This document shows positions 33,978 to 42,547 of a DNA stretch of 64,000 bases, piece by piece. The stretch is taken from positions 117,574 through 181,573 of the forward strand of contig SFFI01000002.1 of NCBI GenBank assembly GCA_004556925.1. The letters run 5' to 3'. Numbering within the stretch: position 1 is the first letter of the stretch; every line of letters starts with the position of its first letter. Below the pieces are notes generated by a model. The model worked only from the letters and a program-made list of their open reading frames with translations. It ran no database searches and was not told the DNA's origin. This stretch comes from Clostridiales bacterium (GTDB lineage Bacteria > Bacillota > Clostridia > Saccharofermentanales > DTU023). The position numbers were made by a program, and so were the translations under genes.

Positions 33978-35435
33978 TTAGTTCAAATAGTGTTCCTGAA
34001 TGTAGTCCAAGGCTGCCTGCAACTGACTATCATCAGCATGGTCTAACTGGCCCAGGGGCAGACCGGCTAATTCTTTATCCAGGCTCACTTCGATCTGGGG
34101 GGGCAGGCCTTCCCCTTCCACACAATCACCCTTAGGCAAATAGTAATGGAAGTTGGTAATTTGTAAAGCTGAACCATCTGTCAATTCCCGAGTAATCGTG
34201 CCCACACCCTTGCCAAAGGATTGTTCTCCTACAAGGACTGCTTTGTCATAGTCCCGCAAGCAGCCTGAGAAGAGCTCACTTGCTGAAGCAGAAAACTGAT
34301 TGATCAAAATGGCATACTTCCACTCTTCAGGCACACCCACTTTGGCCTTGGAGGTCCAATCTTCTTCGTAATCCTGGCCATCCACACGTCCTTTGGCCAC
34401 GGCAAGCTTACCCGCTGGGAGAAGATAGTCCAGCATTTTGGTGACTTCATAAACATAACCGCCACCGTTATTACGCACGTCAAAGATAACAGACTGCACT
34501 CCCTGCTTTTGAAATGCGTCAAGTGCCTTAATGAAGTTATCTGCCACGCCTGAATTAAATTCTAAAATGCGAATATAGCCAATCTCCGGAGTTAAAAGCT
34601 CTGCCTTGAGATTAGCATTTTCCACCTTGCCACGTGTCACTTCTAGGGTATGAACCTGGTTATCACTAGGTCTAAAAACTTCAATCGTCACTTGAGTACC
34701 CGTCTCCCCCCTCACCTCAGCAGCCAGGGTAGTGACATCGGAAAACTCACTGACCTCTTTACCATTAATGCTGATAAAGCGGTCTCCAATCCTCAAGCCG
34801 GCTTGGGCTGCGGGAGAGTCATCAAAAATATCAGAAATAAGGTAGACGTCATCTTGCTTGGATACCTGGGCCCCAATGCCAGAATACTCACCTTGCATGG
34901 AATCCTGCATCGTGGAATATTCGTCACTATCCATGTAGAAGGTATAGGGGGAGTCCATCTCATCCAAGAGGCCGGCGTACATGGCTTCCACCAACTCTGC
35001 ATCTGTTAGCTCTCGGAAGTATTCATTTTTTAAGGTGTCATAAATCAGCTGAAGCTTCTGGAGCTCTTTGAGGGTTGCGGGATCGGGGTTCTGTAGGTTC
35101 AAAGCTGGCAGTACCAACTGAGAAATTTGGGACTGGTCTTGCAAACCCGCAGCTTTCTCTTTCGTCTTCTGCGTTAGAAAAATCTGCGGCAGAATATAGA
35201 CAGAAACAAGAGCCACAATGACCAGCAAAGCTAAGACAGTCAGAGGCCAGCGCTTAGGGGCTGGGTCACCTGACTCTTCAAAGGAACTCGCTTTTGCGTC
35301 ATCGCAGTAAGCCTTGGGTTCATAGGGCTTGGTAGCAAATTTTTCTATGGCAGAAGGGCTTGCAGAGCAAGCTTTAGAAGCTTCCTTCTCTGTGTGAGTG
35401 TCTTGCCGAGGGGATGGGTTGGCTGGATATGACAT
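33978..35435 (-). CDS. S41 family C-terminal processing peptidase (CtpA/CtpB-like)
   Basis: 485 residues. A cytoplasmic N-terminal region of about 60 residues rich in Ser/Ala/Pro, one membrane helix (about 64-84), then an extracytoplasmic part with a PDZ domain (about 190-275, with GIGAQVSKQ and AGLRIGDRFISINGK) and an S41 protease domain. The Ser-Lys dyad is visible: the serine in SASASELFSG and the lysine in SFGKGVG. C-terminal peptidoglycan-binding domain not evident. It lies directly downstream of the M23 protein and ftsEX, so it may process envelope or division proteins (inference). Confidence 0.9.
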   Translation of the reverse strand: MSYPANPSPRQDTHTEKEASKACSASPSAIEKFATKPYEPKAYCDDAKASSFEESGDPAPKRWPLTVLALLVIVALVSVYILPQIFLTQKTKEKAAGLQDQSQISQLVLPALNLQNPDPATLKELQKLQLIYDTLKNEYFRELTDAELVEAMYAGLLDEMDSPYTFYMDSDEYSTMQDSMQGEYSGIGAQVSKQDDVYLISDIFDDSPAAQAGLRIGDRFISINGKEVSEFSDVTTLAAEVRGETGTQVTIEVFRPSDNQVHTLEVTRGKVENANLKAELLTPEIGYIRILEFNSGVADNFIKALDAFQKQGVQSVIFDVRNNGGGYVYEVTKMLDYLLPAGKLAVAKGRVDGQDYEEDWTSKAKVGVPEEWKYAILINQFSASASELFSGCLRDYDKAVLVGEQSFGKGVGTITRELTDGSALQITNFHYYLPKGDCVEGEGLPPQIEVSLDKELAGLPLGQLDHADDSQLQAALDYIQEHYLN

Positions 35436-35458
35436 AAATAAACTCCTTGTCAGTTAGC

Positions 35459-36730
35459 TTAATAAAGGTATAAACGCGGATCTACGGGTGACCCGCCAAC
35501 CTGGATCTCAAAGTGCAAGTGAGGACCGTTCGCAAGTCCTGTCGCCCCTACCGCTCCTACAACATCACCAGCATTTACGGTTTGTCCCACAGATACGAAG
35601 ATCTCGTTGAGATGGCAATACATGGTCATAATGCCCCCGCCAATATCAATTTGTACAGTATTACCGCCATAATCCATCCAGCTGGCATAAATGACCGTGC
35701 CGGGGGCAGCGGCAACAGCTGGCGCACCGTAATCCGCCGCAAAGTCAATGCCCGTATGGAAGTCATTGATACCCATATCGGGAATAGACCGCGGCCCGAA
35801 TTCCGATGTTACGCCGGTATTTTGTGGACAGGGCCAGACGAAGCCATTTCCAGAATAAGATTGACCAATGGGGGCATCATAGTTGCCATTGTCCACTTCG
35901 CCGCCTGCCGCTGGCTCCTCACTAGTTTGACCCAGGCTTGCAAGATACTCTTCTTCAGCTATCCTGCGGTTGGCCTCATCTATCTCGAGCTGAATTTGGA
36001 AGTGGTCGTTGGAAAAAGCCTCAATATTGTCCGCCAAGGTCTGCATTTCTGCATCCAAATGCGACATATTGAACTGGTAATCCGCTAAATCTTGCTCGAT
36101 CGCCGCCTTGTCTTCTTTAATGGATTCCAGCAAGGTGTTGTATTCCTGTAACTGTTTTTCGGTTTGTTCCTTCTGAGCCTGCAGCTTATCCCTCTGCTCC
36201 CTCATACGGGCTAAATCTTGCTCATCAGCATCAGAAATCATTTTCATAAAACGGAGTGTCGTAAAGTAAGACTCCAGGGAATCAGATTCTAAGAGGATTT
36301 CCAGCTGGGACTTTTTCTGCAGATTATACATCCCCTCGATACGTTCGTAATAAAGAGCCTTATGGTCCTCATACTGGCGAATAGCAATCTCCAGGCTGCG
36401 TTCCAAGGATTGTTTCATCCTAGTGACCGCTGCCACCTGCTCTACTTGTTTTTCATAAAGTGCCTGATGCTCTTCCGACCGCTCAAGAAGCCAGGCCAGA
36501 TCCGTATTCGCCAAGTCCTGTTGGTTTTGGAACATCTCCAACTCTGCTTTAGCGGACTGCCATTGCGCTTCAAGCTCGGACTGCTCTTGCATCAGCCGGT
36601 CGAGTTCTTCCTGGTTATCCAGTGCTTGTACTTGCAAGGTGGGCAAGCAAGATAAAAGCAAGAGCCAGGCCGCTAAAAGGCTACAGAGTAAAAAGGATTT
36701 ATTTCTACGACATTCTATAATTTTATACAT
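35459..36730 (-). CDS. Coiled-coil M23 peptidoglycan endopeptidase (EnvC/PcsB-like FtsEX partner)
   Basis: 423 residues. An N-terminal signal sequence (about 12-35), a long Gln/Glu-rich coiled coil (about 38-265), then a LytM/M23 domain (about 305-423). The zinc ligands and catalytic histidines are intact: His325 and Asp329 in FHTGID, His373, and His404/His406 in GPHLHFEI. The family often needs FtsEX to activate it; the intact site means this protein is probably an enzyme itself rather than only an amidase activator like E. coli EnvC. ftsX and ftsE lie directly upstream on the same strand, which supports that partnership. Confidence 0.9.
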   Translation of the reverse strand: MYKIIECRRNKSFLLCSLLAAWLLLLSCLPTLQVQALDNQEELDRLMQEQSELEAQWQSAKAELEMFQNQQDLANTDLAWLLERSEEHQALYEKQVEQVAAVTRMKQSLERSLEIAIRQYEDHKALYYERIEGMYNLQKKSQLEILLESDSLESYFTTLRFMKMISDADEQDLARMREQRDKLQAQKEQTEKQLQEYNTLLESIKEDKAAIEQDLADYQFNMSHLDAEMQTLADNIEAFSNDHFQIQLEIDEANRRIAEEEYLASLGQTSEEPAAGGEVDNGNYDAPIGQSYSGNGFVWPCPQNTGVTSEFGPRSIPDMGINDFHTGIDFAADYGAPAVAAAPGTVIYASWMDYGGNTVQIDIGGGIMTMYCHLNEIFVSVGQTVNAGDVVGAVGATGLANGPHLHFEIQVGGSPVDPRLYLY

Positions 36731-36790
36731 AAAATACCTTCGACGAGTACGTTTTAAAGCCGAGAATAGTGCACGCTTGTATATTGTTCA

Positions 36791-37675
36791 CTAGACCCGA
36801 ATATAGCGTTTTACGGAGAGATAGGAGGTCAAGCCACCCACCAGGACAGCCAGGACCAGAACCACTAAAACGACAGGTAGGGCGACTTGGCCAACTGTTA
36901 AAAGGCTATCGGAAATAAAGCCCGCCTTGAGCCGGTTCAAGAGGATATTATAAGCTGACAAAATAACCGCTATGCTAAGAATAGACGCCAAGAGTGAAAC
37001 AAAAAGGCCTTCAATCACAAAGGGGATTCGAATGTAAAGATCGGTTGCCCCCATCGTTTTCATAATGCTTAGCTCATTAGCCCTAGATAGGGCAATAATC
37101 CGGATCATGTTGTTGATAACCATCACGGAGACAATGAGCAAAATAAAGAATACCAGGAGCGAAAGCAAACTGACAGTTTGAATGGCACTTTCCAAACTTG
37201 ACATGAGGGCTGTTTCCATCATGACATCGTAGACCCCAGGATACTGTAAGACTTCAGCCTTAAAGGCCTGACCCAGTTGAGGATCTTTTAAACGGAGAAG
37301 TATGGTCCAGGGAATATGGTCTTCATAGTTAAATTCGTCAAAAAGCCCGTCTTTATCCATGAGCTTTATGAAATCTTCCATATTGTCAGCAGGACTCATG
37401 ACTTTATATTCTACTATATTATCATTTTGTTCAAATTGTTCTGCTAGATTGACGACCATATCGGGATTGACCCCCAGCTCAAACTGAATTTCTACAGGAG
37501 GGATCTCTCCGGCTTCCTTAAGCACAGCATTGGCATTGAAAGCAAAAACCACGAAAGCCGCCAAGAGACTCAACATAATGAACATAGTCGTTATGGATAA
37601 AATCAACACCATAGGATGGCGTTTCAACCCAATAAAGCCATCACGGATGGCATAACGTAAACCCTTATTCCCCAT
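36791..37675 (-). CDS. ftsX: Cell division protein FtsX
   Basis: 294 residues with four membrane helices: one near the N-terminus (about 22-45), then an extracellular domain (about 50-165), then three helices (about 172-195, 218-245, 266-288). The segment ALSRANELSIMKTMGATDLYIR is typical of FtsX. It transmits ATP hydrolysis by FtsE to a cell-wall hydrolase outside the membrane. Starts 2 bases past the ftsE stop. Confidence 0.95.
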   Translation of the reverse strand: MGNKGLRYAIRDGFIGLKRHPMVLILSITTMFIMLSLLAAFVVFAFNANAVLKEAGEIPPVEIQFELGVNPDMVVNLAEQFEQNDNIVEYKVMSPADNMEDFIKLMDKDGLFDEFNYEDHIPWTILLRLKDPQLGQAFKAEVLQYPGVYDVMMETALMSSLESAIQTVSLLSLLVFFILLIVSVMVINNMIRIIALSRANELSIMKTMGATDLYIRIPFVIEGLFVSLLASILSIAVILSAYNILLNRLKAGFISDSLLTVGQVALPVVLVVLVLAVLVGGLTSYLSVKRYIRV

Positions 37676-37677
37676 AG

Positions 37678-38673
37678 CTAACTATTCTTTCTTTCGCGAA
37701 GCGGTAGGCGCTTGTCTTGCCTCGGAGCTTGAGCCTTGGCGCGGTGTTTACGCCGCTCTGAATCCTCTGCAAGACGTTTCTCTAAAGAGGAAAGATCAGG
37801 AGCAGGGTCAGAACTCGGCCAGGCTTCCACGAGGGGCGTAAAACCATCATCCCGCCCTTCAGCAGATCGGGGATCATGTTCATCATTAGTCTTTAGCTGT
37901 GCCTGGAAGTTAGAGGACGACAGGCGGTTATCATCCATCAGGCGACGCATTTCTTCGGAAAGTTGCGGCTTGACAGAAACAAAGTTTTTAGAAAAGTCCT
38001 CTTCAACCCTTGGCGGCTCATCTCTAGTCACCCGTCCGTTGCGGAGCTCAATAGTCCGCTTGTTCATCTTACGCACAGTCTCAAGGTCGTGGGTGCAGGC
38101 AATAACCGTCGTACCGGCCCGGTTAATTTCATCTAAGAGAGCCATGATCGCCTCGCCATTTTCTCGGTCAAGGTTTCCGGTTGGCTCATCCGCCAAGATA
38201 AGGCGGGGGTTATTAACCATGGCGCGAGCCACGCCTACGCGCTGGGCCTCGCCCCCTGAAAGTTCATTGGGATAAAAATCGCCTTTATTTCTCAGCCCCA
38301 CCACAGAAAGCACCATCGGGACTCTGCGTTCAATTACTTCTTCAGGAGCGCCGACGATTTCCATGGCGAAGGATACATTTTCAAAGACAGTCTTGGAGTC
38401 AATCAGGCGGAAATCCTGAAAAATAAGACCAATTTTCCGGCGCAAGTAGGGCACTAATTTTTGCTTCATACGAGAGACATCAAAGTTATCTAAAACTACC
38501 GTACCAGAAGTCGGACGTTCCTCACAAGTGAGGAGTTTGATGACGGTAGACTTTCCGGCACCTGATTCTCCTATTAAAAAAACAAATTCGCCCGCATCAA
38601 TAGAAAAATTCGCTTGATGCAGGGCGTGAACTCCCCGAGAGTAATTTTTTGATACGTCAATAAATTCTATCAA
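37678..38673 (-). CDS. ftsE: Cell division ATP-binding protein FtsE with C-terminal extension
   Basis: 331 residues against about 225-230 in most FtsE. The ATPase core (about 1-222) has Walker A GESGAGKST, signature LSGGEAQRV and Walker B LILADEPTGNLD. Residues about 225-331 form an extra hydrophilic tail rich in Glu, Arg, Ser and Pro, ending in a strongly basic stretch (KRLPLRERKNS). The start is TTG with GAGG seven bases upstream. The tail is cytoplasmic and could bind divisome proteins or be phosphorylated (inference). First of the ftsE-ftsX-M23-ctpA set. Confidence 0.95.
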   Translation of the reverse strand: MIEFIDVSKNYSRGVHALHQANFSIDAGEFVFLIGESGAGKSTVIKLLTCEERPTSGTVVLDNFDVSRMKQKLVPYLRRKIGLIFQDFRLIDSKTVFENVSFAMEIVGAPEEVIERRVPMVLSVVGLRNKGDFYPNELSGGEAQRVGVARAMVNNPRLILADEPTGNLDRENGEAIMALLDEINRAGTTVIACTHDLETVRKMNKRTIELRNGRVTRDEPPRVEEDFSKNFVSVKPQLSEEMRRLMDDNRLSSSNFQAQLKTNDEHDPRSAEGRDDGFTPLVEAWPSSDPAPDLSSLEKRLAEDSERRKHRAKAQAPRQDKRLPLRERKNS

Positions 38674-38713
38674 GTTCTTACCTCTATTCTGAGCAAGGTA
38701 AGACCTCTGGGCC

Positions 38714-39811
38714 TTACCAATGCTTGTCTAAGGTTTGAGCCTCATCCTTTTGTTGCAAAGATTCCAGGTATTTGTAAACCATGGAAGCCAGCTTGAAGAG
38801 GACAGCATCCTCAAAGGTGCGGAGGTCTAAACCCGTGATCTTTTGGACCTTATCCAAACGATAAACTAAGGTATTCCTATGGACAAATAATTGGCGTGAA
38901 GTTTCGGAACCATTGAGGTTATTCTCGAAAAATTTCTCAATGGTGAGAAGGGTTTCAGGATCTAAAGCTTCATAAGTATCAGGCGCAAAGACCTCAGACA
39001 GGAACATCTCGCAGAGAGTCCGGGGCAACTGGTAAATCAGTCTACCCAGGCCAAGGCGCTTGTACCACATAATGCGCTCATCTTCTTCAAAAATCGATCC
39101 CACGGTAAGAGCAAGGGCTGCCTGGCGATAAGACGAGGCGGTATCCTTCAGATGTTCTGCAGGCAGGCCGATGCCAATCGTCACATTACGGCCTTCAGCC
39201 TCAAAACCCGCTATTAAATTTTTACTCGTCTCATCAATATAGGCCTCATCGTGCTCTGTTAAGGAAGCCAAAACCACAACTGTATGCTCATCTACTGGCA
39301 AAATATAATCGTCAGCGCTAGCAAATTGGCCCTTGATAAACTCCGCACAAGATGCATCACAGGCTTCACCAAAACTCAGCAAGAGCACTTGTCGGCTTAA
39401 AAAGTAATCAATTTTCAGCTCCCGAGCTTTCAGAGGGATATCTCCAGGCAGTTCGTTCTCCAGGAGCACATTTTTTAAGAAAGAGGAACGCTCATCACTT
39501 AAGTCACGTCCATCATAGGCAGTTTCGACCGTGCGTGCCAAGAGGATCAAGAGATCACGGGCTGCAGGATCTTCACCTTCGGCATAATAAATAGCTTTTT
39601 TATTGTCTGCGAGGTCAACCGCCATAAAGGTTAGGCCTTGAAAGCGCACAACATCGTCAGCTTCCAGAGCCTTGCGGGCACCATCAAGTACCCCCTCACC
39701 ATATTTAGCGTTAAGGGAGGCAACTTGCTCGGGATCTTGATCCAGGATAACACCTAGTTCACGTTCCAGACTTTGGGCTATCTCGTTTACGATTCTTCTG
39801 ATCTTTTCCAT
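38714..39811 (-). CDS. PucR/CdaR-type transcriptional regulator
   Basis: 365 residues. The C-terminal about 60 residues contain the PucR helix-turn-helix (NGSETSRQLFVHRNTLVYRL followed by KITGLDLRTFEDAVLFKLA). The middle part resembles the GGDEF-like domain found in CdaR relatives. The N-terminus has no recognisable PurR/PucR sensor domain. It lies 40 bases upstream of ftsE and may control it, or respond to a metabolite; the ligand is unknown. Confidence 0.8.
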   Translation of the reverse strand: MEKIRRIVNEIAQSLERELGVILDQDPEQVASLNAKYGEGVLDGARKALEADDVVRFQGLTFMAVDLADNKKAIYYAEGEDPAARDLLILLARTVETAYDGRDLSDERSSFLKNVLLENELPGDIPLKARELKIDYFLSRQVLLLSFGEACDASCAEFIKGQFASADDYILPVDEHTVVVLASLTEHDEAYIDETSKNLIAGFEAEGRNVTIGIGLPAEHLKDTASSYRQAALALTVGSIFEEDERIMWYKRLGLGRLIYQLPRTLCEMFLSEVFAPDTYEALDPETLLTIEKFFENNLNGSETSRQLFVHRNTLVYRLDKVQKITGLDLRTFEDAVLFKLASMVYKYLESLQQKDEAQTLDKHW

Positions 39812-39848
39812 AAATATACCTTTCCCAAATTGTACCTGAGACAGTGAG

Positions 39849-39874
39849 AGACTGGGGTATCAAAACCCCAGTCT
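39849..39874 (-). other. Stem-loop after formate-THF ligase gene (possible terminator)
   Basis: A perfect 10-bp stem (39849-39858 with 39865-39874) and a 6-base loop, 32 bases past the fhs stop. No T-run follows on the minus strand, so it is at best a weak terminator or a processing site before the regulator gene. Confidence 0.5.
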
Positions 39875-39905
39875 ATGTTGCGGACGCCTTACAATCAAAT
39901 TACGT

Positions 39906-41576
39906 TTAGAACAAGCCGTGGATATTCCCTTGACTGTCTACATCAATATTTTCAGCAGAGGGTACCTTGGGCAGGCCAGGCATGGTCATAATTTCTCCTG
40001 TAAGAGCAACCAGGAAACCAGCACCAGCAGAAACACGTACATTGCGTACGGTCAGGGTAAAGCCTTCAGGTGCCCCTAAAAGCTTGGGATCATCTGAGAA
40101 GGAGTACTGGGTTTTGGCCATGCAGATAGGCAGATTGCCAAAGCCCATCTCTACAGCTTCTTTAATTTGACGTTTGGCGCCTAAAGTAAGCTCTACCTTT
40201 GCAGCACCGTAAACCTTTTTCGCGATCGCTTCAATTTTTTGGGCAGGATCTTGGTCCAGGTCATAAGCAAAACTGATGGGTTTTGCTTGCTCACACAGTT
40301 CGACAACCTTTTCCGCTAAGGCTACACCGCCTTCGCCGCCCTTGCCCCACACTTCAGAGAGCACGACATCAACGCCATACTGCTTGGTCAGGTCGCGAAT
40401 AGTTTCCAGCTCCTTCTCGGTATCCGTGGGGAAGCGGTTAATGGCTACAACCACGTTGCTGTTAAAGACTTTCTGGAGATTTTCAATGTGCTTCTGCAGG
40501 TTGGGCATACCTCTCTTTAAGGCCTCGATATCTTCATTATTAAGATCCTTGAGGTCAGCGCCACCGTGATGTTTCAGAGCACGCACTGTCGCAACAATGA
40601 CGACAACAGCAGGATTGAGTCCTGCCGCGCGGCATTTAATATCCAGGAACTTCTCGGCACCCAGATCAGCACCGAAGCCGGCTTCCGTAACGGCGTAGTC
40701 AGCGCTTTGCATCGCTAGTTTGGTGGCCATAACAGAGTTGCAACCGTGCGCAATATTAGCAAAGGGGCCGCCATGGACAAAGGCAGGGGTGCCTTCCAGA
40801 GTCTGAACCAGGTTGGGTTGCAGGGCATCCTTCAGAAGGGCCGTCATCGCACCCTGGGCCTTAAGATCCGCACAAGTAACCGGTTTTTTATCATTGGTGT
40901 AGGCGACAATCATACGGCCTAGGCGTGCTTCAAGATCCTCCAGCGAAGTGGCCAGGCAGAAAGCAGCCATAACTTCAGAAGCGACGGTGATATCAAAATG
41001 ATCTTCCCGGGTAATCCCATCTCCCCGCTTACCTAAGCCAATGACGATATTGCGGAGTTGGCGGTCATTCATATCTACGCAGCGGTTCCAAACGATGCGC
41101 CGGGTATCAATGTTCAAAGCATTACCTTGATGGATATGGTTATCCAGCATGGCTGCTAAGAGGTTGTTAGCTGCGCCAATGGCGTGAAAGTCGCCCGTAA
41201 AGTGCAGGTTAAGGTTCTCCATGGGAACAACCTGAGCATATCCGCCGCCAGCTGCACCGCCTTTAACACCAAAAACTGGTCCTAGAGAGGGTTCACGTAA
41301 GGCAACCGCAGATTTCTTGCCAATTCTTCTCAGGCCATCACCCAAGCCAACCGTAGTGGTGGTTTTGCCTTCGCCAGCGGGGGTGGGGTTGATGGCTGTA
41401 ACCAGAATGAGCTTCGCCTTAGCTTCTTCCGGCTTAATAGCAGAAAAGGGAACTTTGGCCATGTAGTGACCATAAGGGATAATCTCCTCAGGATTCAGAC
41501 CAGCGCGTTCCGCGATTTTGCCAATAGGTTCTAGGGTTGCCTCTTGGGCAATTTCAATGTCAGACTTGTAGGACAT
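39906..41576 (-). CDS. fhs: Formate--tetrahydrofolate ligase
   Basis: 556 residues. It makes 10-formyl-THF from formate, THF and ATP, feeding purine synthesis and, in acetogens, the Wood-Ljungdahl methyl branch. P-loop-like PTPAGEGKTTT near residues 65-75 and the FGVKGGAAGGGYAQV segment are diagnostic. Length is normal. GGAGG precedes the ATG. Upstream, on the same strand, is a Crp-family regulator 23 bases away. No other Wood-Ljungdahl genes are in the window, so its role may be purine-related. Confidence 0.97.
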   Translation of the reverse strand: MSYKSDIEIAQEATLEPIGKIAERAGLNPEEIIPYGHYMAKVPFSAIKPEEAKAKLILVTAINPTPAGEGKTTTTVGLGDGLRRIGKKSAVALREPSLGPVFGVKGGAAGGGYAQVVPMENLNLHFTGDFHAIGAANNLLAAMLDNHIHQGNALNIDTRRIVWNRCVDMNDRQLRNIVIGLGKRGDGITREDHFDITVASEVMAAFCLATSLEDLEARLGRMIVAYTNDKKPVTCADLKAQGAMTALLKDALQPNLVQTLEGTPAFVHGGPFANIAHGCNSVMATKLAMQSADYAVTEAGFGADLGAEKFLDIKCRAAGLNPAVVVIVATVRALKHHGGADLKDLNNEDIEALKRGMPNLQKHIENLQKVFNSNVVVAINRFPTDTEKELETIRDLTKQYGVDVVLSEVWGKGGEGGVALAEKVVELCEQAKPISFAYDLDQDPAQKIEAIAKKVYGAAKVELTLGAKRQIKEAVEMGFGNLPICMAKTQYSFSDDPKLLGAPEGFTLTVRNVRVSAGAGFLVALTGEIMTMPGLPKVPSAENIDVDSQGNIHGLF

Positions 41577-41599
41577 GTTTTTACCTCCACGATGTCAAT

Positions 41600-42328
41600 T
41601 TAAAAGTCTTCTAACTCTTGGCCGGCAGAAAGTTCTTTTAAGTCAAGCAGCCAGATCACTCTGCCGGCAACTTTTATCAATCCATCTTCTTCCATGCTGA
41701 TGAGTTCGCGCGACAAGGAAGGGCGCGGCATAGCCAGGAGTTTAGCGACCATAGCCTTGCTAACTGGCAGCTCAACAGCAGGAGTAGATACTATTTGCAG
41801 CTCATCTTTTAGTCTGGTCCCCTTCTCTTCCAGCTTGTCCCGCAAGAGATCAATCAAGTAGGCTGAAATTTTACGGCGCAGGCTACGCTGAGACAGTAAA
41901 TTAATGCGCCGCTCTTGCTCGTAAATGGTGTCAGAAAGAGAGGAAAGGACATTGCTTAAGAGCTGGGGAGATTCCGCAATCATTTCCAGAAATTTTTGCC
42001 GCGAAATAAAGAGATACTTACCGTTAGTCGCAGCCTCCAGACTGGATTGGTAGTAGCGGCGGTTGCCAAAGAACAAGCTTTCACCGAAGGTATCGCCTTC
42101 GCCCAGTAAGTTCAAGGTGGAATAATCACCATTGGGCGAGGTCATCATGAGGGCAGCTTGCCCCTCTACAATGATGATAAGGCCCTCGCAGCGGTCACCT
42201 TCTTGCACGATGAGATCGCCCTTCCAGAAAACATCTAGCTTGGAATTCTCACAATAACTGCGGTAAATTTTCTGGTCTAAGCCTTGAAAAAGCACCGTTT
42301 CGCGCAGAATATCACAAATTCGCTTCAA
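41600..42328 (-). CDS. Crp/Fnr family transcriptional regulator
   Basis: 242 residues from a TTG start at 42328, chosen because GAGAGG lies 6 bases upstream. The open frame runs further upstream but that part is the tRNA-Leu gene read as protein. An N-terminal cyclic-nucleotide-binding-like barrel (about 15-130, with GEGDTFGESLFF) and a C-terminal Crp-type helix-turn-helix (about 170-225, with ELPVSKAMVAKLLAMPRPSL). There is no N-terminal cysteine cluster, so it is not an FNR-type iron-sulfur sensor. It sits just upstream of fhs and may regulate it (inference). Confidence 0.85.
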   Translation of the reverse strand: MKRICDILRETVLFQGLDQKIYRSYCENSKLDVFWKGDLIVQEGDRCEGLIIIVEGQAALMMTSPNGDYSTLNLLGEGDTFGESLFFGNRRYYQSSLEAATNGKYLFISRQKFLEMIAESPQLLSNVLSSLSDTIYEQERRINLLSQRSLRRKISAYLIDLLRDKLEEKGTRLKDELQIVSTPAVELPVSKAMVAKLLAMPRPSLSRELISMEEDGLIKVAGRVIWLLDLKELSAGQELEDF

Positions 42329-42364
42329 GTTGAACCTCTCATCTTTGCCCTGCGAGTAAAAGCT

Positions 42365-42448
42365 TGGTGCGGATGACAGGACTCGAACCTGCATGCTTTG
42401 GGCACTGGAACCTAAATCCAGCGTGTCTGCCAATTCCACCACATCCGC
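42365..42448 (-). tRNA. tRNA-Leu (anticodon UAG)
   Basis: A class II tRNA with an 84-nt span including an encoded CCA end (42365-42367). Acceptor stem GCGGATG/CATCCGC, anticodon stem CTGGA/TCCAG with loop TTTAGGT giving anticodon TAG, a long variable arm, and T loop TTCGAGT. The standard misread frame of a leucine tRNA (beginning MVELADTLDLG) fits. Gene ends 36 bases before the Crp-family start. Confidence 0.95.
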
Positions 42449-42463
42449 ATAGCTGACCCATAG

Positions 42464-42493
42464 ATTTTAACCAATAAAGCAGGTAAAAGTAAA
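42464..42493 (-). promoter_or_regulatory. Candidate promoter of tRNA-Leu and the downstream Crp gene
   Basis: On the minus strand, TTTACT (42488-42493), an 18-base spacer and TAAAAT (42464-42469), placing a start point roughly 10 bases before the mature tRNA 5' end. Confidence 0.45.
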
Positions 42494-42547
42494 GGGCCAG
42501 ACCCGGTTTATTTTAGTCAATTTGCACAAGGGCAGTCAACTGTGAAC

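Noticed and set aside
42329..42442. N-terminal extension of the Crp-family protein beginning MVELADTLDLG
   Set aside because: This is the tRNA-Leu gene read as protein. The TTG at 42328 with GAGAGG upstream is the better start.
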